The position numbers were made by a program, and so were the translations under genes. The notes beneath the pieces are model-generated. The model ran no database searches, was not told where the DNA came from, and saw only the letters and a program-made list of their open reading frames with translations. Of a DNA stretch of 16,288 bases, positions 1 to 7,591 are shown in pieces; positions within the stretch are counted from its first letter, which is position 1, and the number at the start of each line of letters is the position of its first letter. This DNA is from an uncultured Lachnospiraceae bacterium. Lineage in GTDB: Bacteria; Bacillota; Clostridia; Lachnospirales; Lachnospiraceae. The stretch is from positions 1 to 16,288 of the forward strand of contig CANQCX010000021.1 of the NCBI GenBank assembly GCA_947591115.1. Direction: 5' to 3'.

Positions 1-84
1 CCCGCCTTCCTCCAATGCCCTTACTTCATTTTCCAGATGTGCGTAGTTGGCGCACATCATGGAGGCGTTTAATTCAACATTCAT
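1..84 (-). CDS. Ribulose-phosphate 3-epimerase-like protein, N-terminus only (partial)
   Basis: Twenty-eight codons are visible before the window ends. They read MNVELNASMMCANYAHLENE followed by VRALEEGG. This matches the start of the ribulose-phosphate 3-epimerase family (first TIM-barrel strand with a 'S-hydrophobic-CA-D/N-F/Y' turn, then the helix 'L..EVRALEE.G'). The start ATG at 84 has a strong GGAGG at 90-94. It overlaps the end of the upstream transferase gene by 11 bases, so the two are probably translationally coupled. Members interconvert D-ribulose-5-phosphate and D-xylulose-5-phosphate, or related ketose phosphates such as allulose-6-phosphate. In a cluster with CDP-polyol transferases it might supply ribulose-5-phosphate for a CDP-ribitol-type donor, but this is inference. 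The family call rests on only 28 residues and the active site lies outside the window. Confidence 0.65.
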   Translation of the reverse strand, partial: MNVELNASMMCANYAHLENEVRALEEGG

Positions 85-1633
85 AATTTCCTCCGTTTTC
101 TGTCAGAATCCCCAGCGCATCCAGAATGCGCCGGCAGCTTCCCTTATCATGAAATTTATGCATTTTTCTGCACAGACGCTCCCGCTTTTCCCGCGTGCTG
201 TCTTCCCCCCGCATGACCTCCGACAGGAAACTGCAGAAATCTTCCCATGCATCCAGCTCTTTCCCCGGCATCCAATCCCGGATCGGCTCAAAAATAAATC
301 CCCTGTTTTTTTCATAGGCTTCCACGTCATCCAGCGTAAACGCCTCCGGACGGTCTAACAGCATGTAATCGACTGCCGTTGACGAATAATCGCTGATCAG
401 TGCGTCTGCCAGCGGCAGGAGCCGGTTGATCTCAATTCCTTCCATAGAAAGCCGGTGGTTGTCCAGAAGGACGATATTGGAAAATCCGCTGCAATGCACT
501 TCCGTTTCATCCTGAAGCGGATGCAGTTTCACTGCCAGCACCGTTTTTCCTTCCTGAAGGAGTTCGTTGATCATTTCCATTTTCCGGAAGGAATCCACCA
601 GCGGAAGTCCGGTTTCCGACGGCTCCTTCTGTTCATTCAGATAGCGGAACGAACCTTTGGACGTCCGGAAGGTCGGACACCAGAAAATGTACCGTTCCGC
701 CTCCGGAATCCCCAGCCGCCCCAGCAGGCTCGGATCCGGCTTTTCGTAGAGCCAGTCCTGCTTTGCATAGCCGGTTACCAGCAGTTGTTCCTTCCGCAGT
801 CCGTAAATCTGCTCATGGATCTCGGCATACAGGTCGCTGATCACTGTCATATAATCATAGCGTTTTTCACAGCGGACAAAATTTACCCTCGTCTTAAAGC
901 CGCATCCATGCCAGAGCTGGATCAGGCACTGGTCGCTTCTGCGCCCTTTCGCAAATCCGTACGCATCCGTTGTAAAGATAAATTTTGCAAGACAGAGCGC
1001 ATGGTAATACCGTTCCTGCTCCTCTTTCCTTTGGGACATCGCCCAGTCGAAGGATAAAAACTCCACATTTTCCTCCCGCCTGTCCGCAAACCTTCCCGGA
1101 TCTTTGACCAGCCAGACCAGCTTCCATGTGCGGCAGTACCCGTTTGCCGTCATATATTCGAAAAGCGCCCTTGAATTGTCGGAAAAATCATCCGCCTCCA
1201 CATAAGAGCCGCCCTGCGGCCCGCTCCGGAAAAGGATGATGTTTTCCAGCGGCTGCCCTTCATACTTCCTCCGGTATTCCGCCTCTGTTTCCGTCCTGCG
1301 GTTTTCAAAGTAATAAACTTCCGGAACGCTTCCGGAAAGCTCTTTCTTAAGGACCTCATACGCTTCCATCGGATAATCGCTGGTAATGACGATCCTGCTG
1401 TTTTCCTGCCCCAGCTCCTGGAGCCGTTCCAAGCCGAACACCGGTATCTTCTGCCCATGAAACAGGAACCTTCCATGATTGCGGACAGAGGCGTCCACAA
1501 TCCCCGCGATCCTTCCATACCAGCCAAATCGTTCACACAATTCTTCGAGATCGGACGGCGATTTTTCATAACAGTAAATGGTTTTTCCGGAAAAACCTGC
1601 CAGATTCCGCTCCGTTAATTTTTCAAGCCTCAT
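74..1633 (-). CDS. CDP-glycerol glycerophosphotransferase family protein (TagB/TagF-like) with N-terminal Rossmann-like module
   Basis: 519 aa. Residues about 130-505 match the CDP-glycerol:poly(glycerophosphate) glycerophosphotransferase family, a GT-B fold that moves polyol phosphate from a CDP donor onto a glycan or teichoic acid chain. Visible landmarks are LWHGCGFK (240-247), WCPTFR (318-323), KLHP (369-372) and SDYSSTAVDYMLLDRP (414-429). H242 and H371 correspond to the two family histidines. The glycine-for-threonine variant in the usual WHG(T)xxK motif is minor. Residues about 15-110 form a separate alternating alpha/beta segment resembling the Rossmann-like module of neighbouring genes, but here the glycine turn is degenerate. 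There is no signal peptide; family members act on the inner membrane face. The start ATG at 1633 has AGGAG upstream and overlaps the previous gene by 11 bases. The donor (CDP-glycerol or CDP-ribitol) cannot be read from the sequence. Confidence 0.85.
   Translation of the reverse strand: MRLEKLTERNLAGFSGKTIYCYEKSPSDLEELCERFGWYGRIAGIVDASVRNHGRFLFHGQKIPVFGLERLQELGQENSRIVITSDYPMEAYEVLKKELSGSVPEVYYFENRRTETEAEYRRKYEGQPLENIILFRSGPQGGSYVEADDFSDNSRALFEYMTANGYCRTWKLVWLVKDPGRFADRREENVEFLSFDWAMSQRKEEQERYYHALCLAKFIFTTDAYGFAKGRRSDQCLIQLWHGCGFKTRVNFVRCEKRYDYMTVISDLYAEIHEQIYGLRKEQLLVTGYAKQDWLYEKPDPSLLGRLGIPEAERYIFWCPTFRTSKGSFRYLNEQKEPSETGLPLVDSFRKMEMINELLQEGKTVLAVKLHPLQDETEVHCSGFSNIVLLDNHRLSMEGIEINRLLPLADALISDYSSTAVDYMLLDRPEAFTLDDVEAYEKNRGFIFEPIRDWMPGKELDAWEDFCSFLSEVMRGEDSTREKRERLCRKMHKFHDKGSCRRILDALGILTENGGNYEC
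90..94 (-). promoter_or_regulatory. Ribosome binding site of the epimerase-like gene
   Basis: GGAGG on the minus strand, five bases before the ATG at 84. It lies inside the last codons of the preceding transferase gene and fixes the start of the partial epimerase gene. Confidence 0.7.
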
Positions 1634-2858
1634 CCCTGTTCTCCTGTGTTCCTCCCTGAATCAGAAGTCCCTCCGCTTCCGCAAATTTCCAGAAAATATC
1701 CTTCTGCTCAAACCAGAGGATTTTTTCTTCCGGAATCTGCGCTTCCAGCAGCCGCGCTTTGACCTCCATTGCCTTATTCGGATTTTTGATGGTAATTACC
1801 AGAAGGTCATAGGCATCCGGCGAAACCGCGTCCGGCGAAATGACCGCCAGTTCCCTGTCCCTGTACTTTTCCCATTCATAATCCACACATGCTGCATACG
1901 CTGCGGTTCCCCGCACCTCGAGCTGCTTCTTATATTTCCTCCCCATTTCGCCGCCCCCGTAGAGTACGACTCTGCTTCCGTCCGGAATCTGATCCAGCCA
2001 GTACGGATCTACCCAGAGGAGATTGCGGTTTTGATACCCCATCCGCTGGTTAATGCCAAGCAGAAGCAGTTCCGTCACATACAGCTCCGCCTGCGTCCGC
2101 ATGGTTTCCGTAAAATTTTCATGTTCGTACAGGCTGCGCAGATAGCGGTATACTTCATGAATATGCAGAAGATAATCAAAGTCGGCTTTGTGAACCGTAG
2201 ATTCAGAGTGAATCCGGTAGTGGTAATAAGCCTTTTTTTCAATATATACTGCTTTGCAATCCAACAGATAGGTAAGGATTCCCAGCTTGTCTTCAGAAAA
2301 AGCAAGAGTCTTCGGAACCTGTACAAACGGCTTTTGCAGTAATTCCGTTCGAAATAATTTACACCAGAGGCTTCCCCTGATTCCGGTTTCCTTCTTCTGC
2401 ATATGGTAAATGGCATGTTCACAGAGAAACTGCATCTCTTCTTTCCCGTAGAATCCCTCCGGAACCGCGTCAAACAGCAGGGAAGTGTAATTTCCTTCCT
2501 GCCAGTATCCGCTGGTTACCAGATCTGCCCCGCTCTGTTTTGCCCTGTTATACAATTGTTCAAACATCTGCGGATCAATCCAGTCGTCGCTGTCCACATA
2601 TCCGGTATACTCGCCCTGTGCGTTCCTTACCCCATCGTTTCTTGCTGCAACACGACCCTCATTTTCTTTATGTATCACTTTTATCCGCGTATCTTTCTCT
2701 GCATAGGAATCCAAAATCTGTGGACTTTCATCCTTAGAGCCGTCGTCGATGCAGATGATCTCAATGTCTTTGAGCGTCTGCCCGATAATGCTGTCCAGAC
2801 ATTTAGGGAGAAATTTTGCGGTATTATAAACCGGAACGATGATTGATACCTTTACCAT
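1623..2858 (-). CDS. GT2 family glycosyltransferase with C-terminal Rossmann-like module
   Basis: 411 aa. The N-terminal half is a typical GT-A inverting glycosyltransferase of family 2: it opens VKVSIIVPVYN, has IDDGSKDES (37-45) for nucleotide binding and DSDDW (89-93) as the metal-binding DxD region, then the SEDK-type segment at 188-191. Residues about 295-383 form a second domain starting SRVVLYGGGEMG (295-306) and continuing AACVDYEWE and YDLLVITIKNP. This is a Rossmann-like nucleotide-binding or sensor module that recurs in this operon. No transmembrane helices are seen. It overlaps the preceding gene by seven bases (ATGGTAA) and the following gene by 11 bases, consistent with translational coupling. 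It probably adds one sugar to a surface glycan; donor and acceptor are unknown. Confidence 0.9.
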   Translation of the reverse strand: MVKVSIIVPVYNTAKFLPKCLDSIIGQTLKDIEIICIDDGSKDESPQILDSYAEKDTRIKVIHKENEGRVAARNDGVRNAQGEYTGYVDSDDWIDPQMFEQLYNRAKQSGADLVTSGYWQEGNYTSLLFDAVPEGFYGKEEMQFLCEHAIYHMQKKETGIRGSLWCKLFRTELLQKPFVQVPKTLAFSEDKLGILTYLLDCKAVYIEKKAYYHYRIHSESTVHKADFDYLLHIHEVYRYLRSLYEHENFTETMRTQAELYVTELLLLGINQRMGYQNRNLLWVDPYWLDQIPDGSRVVLYGGGEMGRKYKKQLEVRGTAAYAACVDYEWEKYRDRELAVISPDAVSPDAYDLLVITIKNPNKAMEVKARLLEAQIPEEKILWFEQKDIFWKFAEAEGLLIQGGTQENRDEA

Positions 2859-4012
2859 ATTTTCCCTTTCTCCTCCGCTTTCTGAATTAATCCTCCGATC
2901 GTAAACACCCTGACATCCATACGTCTTTTAATTTCATCCGAAACTGCCTGTTCTTCCTGTACCAGCGAAAGCAGAACCGCATCCACCGGTTCCAGCATTT
3001 TCAACTCGTCTTCCAGCGTATAAGCTTTGTATTCTGTTTCTATGTACTTTGCATTTTTATCGATCAGATACGCGATCCGGATTCCGGTACGCTCCAGTTC
3101 TTTAATTAAAAGCCTTCCCATCCTTCCCATTCCATACACTGCAACGGAACGGATCCCCTGTTCCTTTAAAAGCTGCGTAATGCTTCCGCCGTTTTCCTTT
3201 ATCATCTGCCAATCGCTCAACAGATAAAACATTTTCCGGAATTTATCCAGTTTCCTTAATCGTTCCCGGTATATTCTTTGAAGCATCTGCTCCAACAACT
3301 TCTCATCTTCCTTATCAAAAACTTTTTCCCTCTTTAAAATCTGCCCAAGTTCTTTTTCCGATGCCAGCATCCGTTCCGAATCCCATGAAGCATTTCCGTA
3401 ATGTACGGTATGAGTAAATACTACGTTGTCATTCAGCGCAAACGACTTTCCTTCCCCCGCCATACATAACCACAACAAAAAATCATCCGCTCCGTTGTTT
3501 TTCATGATATTTTTCTTCCATACATCCGAAATTGCAGTTGTCCGAAGCAGAACCTGTCCCGGCGATATGATCGGGCATCCAGATTTCAACATGAATTCCT
3601 TGCTAACGGCATGTTCAAACGGATAATCCGTATTATAAAATAATTTATTTTCGTGAATAACCTGACATACAACTGCATCGCTATCCCCGATCTTTGCAAG
3701 CTGGCTGACAAAATATTCCGGCTTAATCTGATCGTCCTGATCCAGAAACAGCACGAATTCTCCCCTTGCATGTTCCAGTCCCCATACTCTTGCTCCATGT
3801 ACCCCGCGGTTCTTTTTTGTGTTCAATACAAGGACTTCTTCGCCGCCCAATCCTTCTTTTTCAATAAGCTCATCCGGCGCATCATTTACAAAAATGGTCT
3901 GTATCATCCAGCTTTGCCCTATCGACTTTTGCGCTTCTTCGACTTGATGAAGCAGGTCGCTGATATATTGTTTTCCATGAAAGATTGGCACAATCACACT
4001 AATTGTATTCAT
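2852..4012 (-). CDS. GT2 family glycosyltransferase with C-terminal Rossmann-like module
   Basis: 386 aa from the chosen start. GT2 signatures: NTISVIVPIF at the N-terminus, FVNDAPDE (41-48) in place of the usual VDDGSxD, GEFVLFLDQDDQ (84-95) with the DxD, and ADDFLLWLCMA (175-185), the usual 'ED..LW..' acceptor-site segment. Residues 287-375 are the Rossmann-like module, beginning IRSVAVYGMGRMG (287-299) and running through AYLIDKNAK and VDAVLLSL. An in-frame ATG lies six codons further upstream (4030) without a Shine-Dalgarno, whereas the ATG at 4012 has AAGGA seven bases away, so I prefer 4012. The stop overlaps the next gene's start by seven bases. It is the same architecture as the following gene, and the two are probably old duplicates or related recruits, though their sequences are clearly diverged. 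Confidence 0.88.
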   Translation of the reverse strand: MNTISVIVPIFHGKQYISDLLHQVEEAQKSIGQSWMIQTIFVNDAPDELIEKEGLGGEEVLVLNTKKNRGVHGARVWGLEHARGEFVLFLDQDDQIKPEYFVSQLAKIGDSDAVVCQVIHENKLFYNTDYPFEHAVSKEFMLKSGCPIISPGQVLLRTTAISDVWKKNIMKNNGADDFLLWLCMAGEGKSFALNDNVVFTHTVHYGNASWDSERMLASEKELGQILKREKVFDKEDEKLLEQMLQRIYRERLRKLDKFRKMFYLLSDWQMIKENGGSITQLLKEQGIRSVAVYGMGRMGRLLIKELERTGIRIAYLIDKNAKYIETEYKAYTLEDELKMLEPVDAVLLSLVQEEQAVSDEIKRRMDVRVFTIGGLIQKAEEKGKIW

Positions 4013-4019
4013 ATCACAT

Positions 4020-4024
4020 TCCTT
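4020..4024 (-). promoter_or_regulatory. Ribosome binding site deciding the start of the 386-aa glycosyltransferase
   Basis: AAGGA on the minus strand, seven bases from the ATG at 4012. The alternative upstream ATG at 4030 has only AT-rich sequence before it. Confidence 0.55.
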
Positions 4025-4073
4025 TTTCATTTCATTATTTAATCTTGATCAGTTTGCTCCAAAATGTAAAGTA

Positions 4074-5162
4074 TTAGGTCTTATCATTCTTAATGCCAAA
4101 AACCACTCCACGATTTAATTTAGTTGAAATATATGTTTGCCGCACTTTTTCTGGAAACCACATGTAACCTTTACTTGTCCAATGCCTGATATTGTGCTTA
4201 TCCATAAAATATTCTATTAAATCTTGATCAAAATCACTGTGATATGAACAAATTGCCAATTTAACATTTGATGAATTCTGTATTAACCTTTCTGCCCCCT
4301 TCAATGCATCCCACTCATTTCCTTCAATATCCATTTTTATAAAATTAACCTTCGTATGTATTACAGAATCCAGTGTCATCCTATTTCTATCGCAATAAGA
4401 AGAAACAAATCCCTTTATAAACACAACTTTTTCAGCATAATCTTTGAAAGTATACTTCAATGCCTTTATCCAGTTCTCGTCAGATTCGATCAAATAAATC
4501 TTAGACACCTTTTCAATCACTTCTATTGCGAAATTTCCTTCTGCTGTTCCTACATCAACAACAATATCTCCTTCTTCAACATTCAAATCATCTGACAAAT
4601 ATCTATGCGGAGAGTTATAATCCTGTTCAATCAAAAGAGACTTATAATATTCATTTACTTTTTCTTTTGAATCAAACATTGAAGAAAAATACATTTTTTT
4701 CCCATTATGGATCACATAATACAATCCCGCTTCTTCCTCAAACTTAACACATACTTCTTTCTCATAAGAACGCGTGAATGGATAATTAAAAACACCAAGT
4801 CCATATTTTTTCACATATTCTATTACTTCAGCCACCTCTGTATTATCCGTTTCTTCATACCGCCTAAGCAAGCTTTCTTTATAAAAAAAATATTTATTTT
4901 CGATAGAAATGTTATACTCTTTATATTCTGTCTCTATCTGATTTCTTATTTCTTCATAGGCATTCGTTAATACAATGACTTTTATTCCCTTATGATCTTT
5001 TAGAATATCCGGCGAATATATTATTTTTCCATAAAAAGTCACACCCCATTTTGAACAATCGTTATCTATGATTCCGACAATATCATACATATCTAATGTC
5101 AGACAGTCTTCCAATATATTTTTTGCAATTTTTCCTGTTCCCCATAATAAAATTTTTTCCAT
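4074..5162 (-). CDS. FkbM family SAM-dependent methyltransferase with N-terminal Rossmann-like module
   Basis: 362 aa. The C-terminal domain (about 190-355) is an FkbM-type O-methyltransferase: VVDVGTAEGNFA (201-212) is the SAM-binding glycine loop, LIESDE (224-229) the acidic strand 2 end, and KMDIEGNEWDALKGAE (276-291) the characteristic FkbM motif. Residues 1-100 form a separate Rossmann-like module opening EKILLWGTGKIAKN (2-15), then VGIIDNDCSKWG (29-40) and IKVIVLTN (60-67). The same module sits at the C-terminus of neighbouring transferases. FkbM enzymes typically O-methylate sugars or polyketides; here capping or decorating a glycan residue is the natural inference. The gene is AT-rich (a sampled line is about 28% G+C). 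The Shine-Dalgarno is weak (AGG three to five bases before ATG). It is followed by 61 bases before the next gene's preferred start and preceded by a 46-base gap. Confidence 0.87.
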   Translation of the reverse strand: MEKILLWGTGKIAKNILEDCLTLDMYDIVGIIDNDCSKWGVTFYGKIIYSPDILKDHKGIKVIVLTNAYEEIRNQIETEYKEYNISIENKYFFYKESLLRRYEETDNTEVAEVIEYVKKYGLGVFNYPFTRSYEKEVCVKFEEEAGLYYVIHNGKKMYFSSMFDSKEKVNEYYKSLLIEQDYNSPHRYLSDDLNVEEGDIVVDVGTAEGNFAIEVIEKVSKIYLIESDENWIKALKYTFKDYAEKVVFIKGFVSSYCDRNRMTLDSVIHTKVNFIKMDIEGNEWDALKGAERLIQNSSNVKLAICSYHSDFDQDLIEYFMDKHNIRHWTSKGYMWFPEKVRQTYISTKLNRGVVFGIKNDKT

Positions 5163-5208
5163 CCTACTTTTACCTAACCTTATTATTTATCCCCATCCGA
5201 AAAAAACA

Positions 5209-6411
5209 TTAAAAATGTTTCTCTATTTCCATTCTCAACAGATCAATATTTGTAATTACCTTCTTTTTGTCTATATATTCCTCATCTAATTTACGATATA
5301 TTTCATTTATGTTCTTACTTGCTATCACAACAAAATCATAGTCTAAATATTTTAATTTATCTGGAGCAATAACTAATTTTCCTTCAAATAACGAAAATTC
5401 TTTGTTTCTATCCGAATCTGCATAAGCAATAATCTCATAATCCGATGAAGAAAAACTCCGAAATAAATTCTTTGCCGTCCCCCCAGTTCCATATACGACG
5501 ATTTGTTTTACACTCTTTTTCCCAATTGCAATATTCCTTACCGCCATCATCTCTGCAATTGAAAATATAATATCTTCTATATTATTTTTTATCTTATCTT
5601 TGTATTTACGTAATAATTTTGCCGAACACCAATCTATATTAATTGGTTCTTCCACAAATACTGGAGTATCATCTTCCTGCAGGGCATACCTCTTTGAATA
5701 ATTTACAATATCAAAATCTCCCTCCCTTATTTTTTCAAACATCTCCTGCCAATGAAACGCAACTACACTATGATAACTACTCATAAGCTGTGCAAGAATT
5801 CCCTGATATAATTTTAACTTTATCTGCATCATTGTTCGAACCGGAAAATGTGCAGCCACAATATCAAAAGCTAAATTTCTTTTCAGATTATTTTCATCCA
5901 TAACATCATGATGCCCCATTGTCAAAAAAACATTTCCCGCAATCTGACTCGGTACAATAACTTTTGTAAATTCATCAACACCTGAACGTCTGATTGTAAT
6001 ATCCGTAAAAATATTCTCAATCTTTTTTTCCTTATCCAAACAATAATTTCTCCATTTTATCAAAGATATACTGTCTTCCGGCAATTTATCAAAAACAGAA
6101 AAATCCTGTGATATTGGATAAATAAATTCATCCGCATCCACCGGAATAATAAAATCACAAATTTCTTCCTCTGCAATTTTTTTAAGGTACTTATTTTCAA
6201 TCAAAATCTGCTCATAAAAAGAATTTGCCTCTACATAAAGATCAATCGCAAAGTTTTCCTCTTTTAATGCTTTTAAGATCTCTAGTGTTCCATCTGTACT
6301 TCCATTATCAATGATAACCATTTTATCAGCAAAGTTTATTGTATATCTCACAAAGGTTTCGATAATATCCGCCTCATTTTTTACCATCGATAAAGTTATT
6401 ATTTTTTTCAT
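5209..6411 (-). CDS. GT2-type glycosyltransferase (Glyco_tranf_2_4-like) with C-terminal Rossmann-like module
   Basis: 400 aa. The N-terminal domain begins KKIITLSMVKNEADIIETFV and has VIIDNGSTDGT (32-42) and PVDADEF (90-96). These are the hallmarks of the 'VKNE' subgroup of GT2 proteins, often annotated as glycosyl transferase family 2 or family 92-like. Conserved-looking histidines (MGHHDV 165-170, AAHFP 186-190) fit that subgroup. Residues about 302-388 are the recurrent Rossmann-like module: KQIVVYGTGGTAKN (302-315), IIAYADSDRNKE, YDFVVIASKN. No signal peptide or membrane helix is seen. The start at 6411 has AAGGA overlapping the stop of the preceding gene, so translation is probably coupled. 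It belongs to the AT-rich core of the operon. Sugar specificity is unknown. Confidence 0.85.
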   Translation of the reverse strand: MKKIITLSMVKNEADIIETFVRYTINFADKMVIIDNGSTDGTLEILKALKEENFAIDLYVEANSFYEQILIENKYLKKIAEEEICDFIIPVDADEFIYPISQDFSVFDKLPEDSISLIKWRNYCLDKEKKIENIFTDITIRRSGVDEFTKVIVPSQIAGNVFLTMGHHDVMDENNLKRNLAFDIVAAHFPVRTMMQIKLKLYQGILAQLMSSYHSVVAFHWQEMFEKIREGDFDIVNYSKRYALQEDDTPVFVEEPINIDWCSAKLLRKYKDKIKNNIEDIIFSIAEMMAVRNIAIGKKSVKQIVVYGTGGTAKNLFRSFSSSDYEIIAYADSDRNKEFSLFEGKLVIAPDKLKYLDYDFVVIASKNINEIYRKLDEEYIDKKKVITNIDLLRMEIEKHF

Positions 6412-6421
6412 TCTATTTTCC

Positions 6422-7591
6422 TTAATATTTCTGTCCTTCTTTTATTTTATTATAAATAATACTTCCGCACTGATTTCTGTTTTGTATTTTCGCATGCTCT
6501 AATTTTTTTACGTAATCTATATAATTTTGTAAACTCATATTTCCATGTTTTACAAATAATGGTTCTGATGAAATTTCTATATCTACATAAACTTCTTTTT
6601 CTGTAAATGTTCTATCTTTTAACGAAAAAAGAATACAACGGTTGGATTTATGTGATAAACACAACAACTCACTGTCATTCAACCAAATTGCTGAAATATA
6701 AGATTCTCCGCGTCTTTTTTTCAAAACAGCGCTTATTGTTTGTTTTTTTAAATCTACTAATAAAAATTGATTGGAATGGGACGGTAACAATAATATGTAA
6801 TTATTTAAAATGGGCTGCATATAAAAAATATTAAAAAGAGTGTTTTTATCTGAATCATCTGCCTCATACTCATCGGGAAACGCATTTATATTTGTAACAA
6901 TACCTGTTTCCGGCGTCCATCCGGTTAATACCTGTTTTTGATTGTCAATGATCCAAAAGCAGTCTTTACTATATGCAATCGCCGTATAACGCCTATCATT
7001 TTCCCCAATAAAATGTAATTTTCCTTTTTTGGTATGCGTATTAAATTCCACAATTGCATTTAATTGCAGACATGGCAACCAGAGACTTTCTTTAACTAAA
7101 ATTCCTTTTCCAAATAATTCATTTGCTTCTAATTGATAGCCATCAAATATATGAAACCAATCTGTATACTCTGTGATTTTGTTCTTTAAATGATCATATT
7201 CTATGATACATCTTGCCGACTGAGGCATGATCCAAGTAGAATTTTCCTTTTTTACAGCAGAACGGAAATTAACTTTATATGGTTCTTTTTCTGCTACATA
7301 TGTTTCTGCTTCATTCCAATCAAATTCTTCAAATTTATGATTATCGATGTCATAGCTAAAAATTATTTTTTTCATAAGCGGCATTATTATTATTTTACCA
7401 TTTCCAGCAGATGCCACATCATATTCATACATTATTTGCTCTGTGTGCGGAATAGCACAGACTTTCTCTGCAATATAGGTTTTTTTACTCATTTTGCAGA
7501 GCCAAGTGTCTCCTAGAGAAACAAACCATAATTCCTCTTTATATTCAACACAGTTCTCAAACGCAATCGAAAATCTTGCCTTTTCTTTCAT
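6422..7591 (-). CDS. Predicted cytoplasmic seven-bladed beta-propeller protein of unknown function
   Basis: 389 aa from the chosen ATG, which has a near-perfect GGAGGTG. An in-frame reading extends upstream to 7648, but that part lies inside the preceding gene and lacks a good ribosome site. I recognise no named family. The sequence is built from about seven repeats of roughly 38-40 residues, near 8-46, 57-92, 107-145, 160-197, 201-238, 252-290 and 298-335. Each has an aromatic/hydrophobic strand such as LWFVSL, TWIMPQ, LWLPCL or CFWIID, then an 'I-x-x-Y/F-D' strand such as IIEYDHLKNK, and a 'K/T-I/F-x-E' strand. This fits a beta-propeller. There is no signal peptide, so it is probably cytoplasmic. 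It starts inside the upstream glycosyltransferase gene (35-base overlap) and lies between two glycosyltransferases, suggesting a partner or scaffold role. Function is not established; an enzyme with a propeller fold is also possible. Confidence 0.7.
   Translation of the reverse strand: MKEKARFSIAFENCVEYKEELWFVSLGDTWLCKMSKKTYIAEKVCAIPHTEQIMYEYDVASAGNGKIIIMPLMKKIIFSYDIDNHKFEEFDWNEAETYVAEKEPYKVNFRSAVKKENSTWIMPQSARCIIEYDHLKNKITEYTDWFHIFDGYQLEANELFGKGILVKESLWLPCLQLNAIVEFNTHTKKGKLHFIGENDRRYTAIAYSKDCFWIIDNQKQVLTGWTPETGIVTNINAFPDEYEADDSDKNTLFNIFYMQPILNNYILLLPSHSNQFLLVDLKKQTISAVLKKRRGESYISAIWLNDSELLCLSHKSNRCILFSLKDRTFTEKEVYVDIEISSEPLFVKHGNMSLQNYIDYVKKLEHAKIQNRNQCGSIIYNKIKEGQKY

Noticed and set aside
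455..1057. Long open frame on the plus strand, also those at 1578-2342, 2403-2846 and 10993-11508
   Set aside because: Each lies opposite a gene with clear family motifs, lacks a ribosome site and gives a low-complexity, Phe/His/Ile-rich product. They are antisense shadows.
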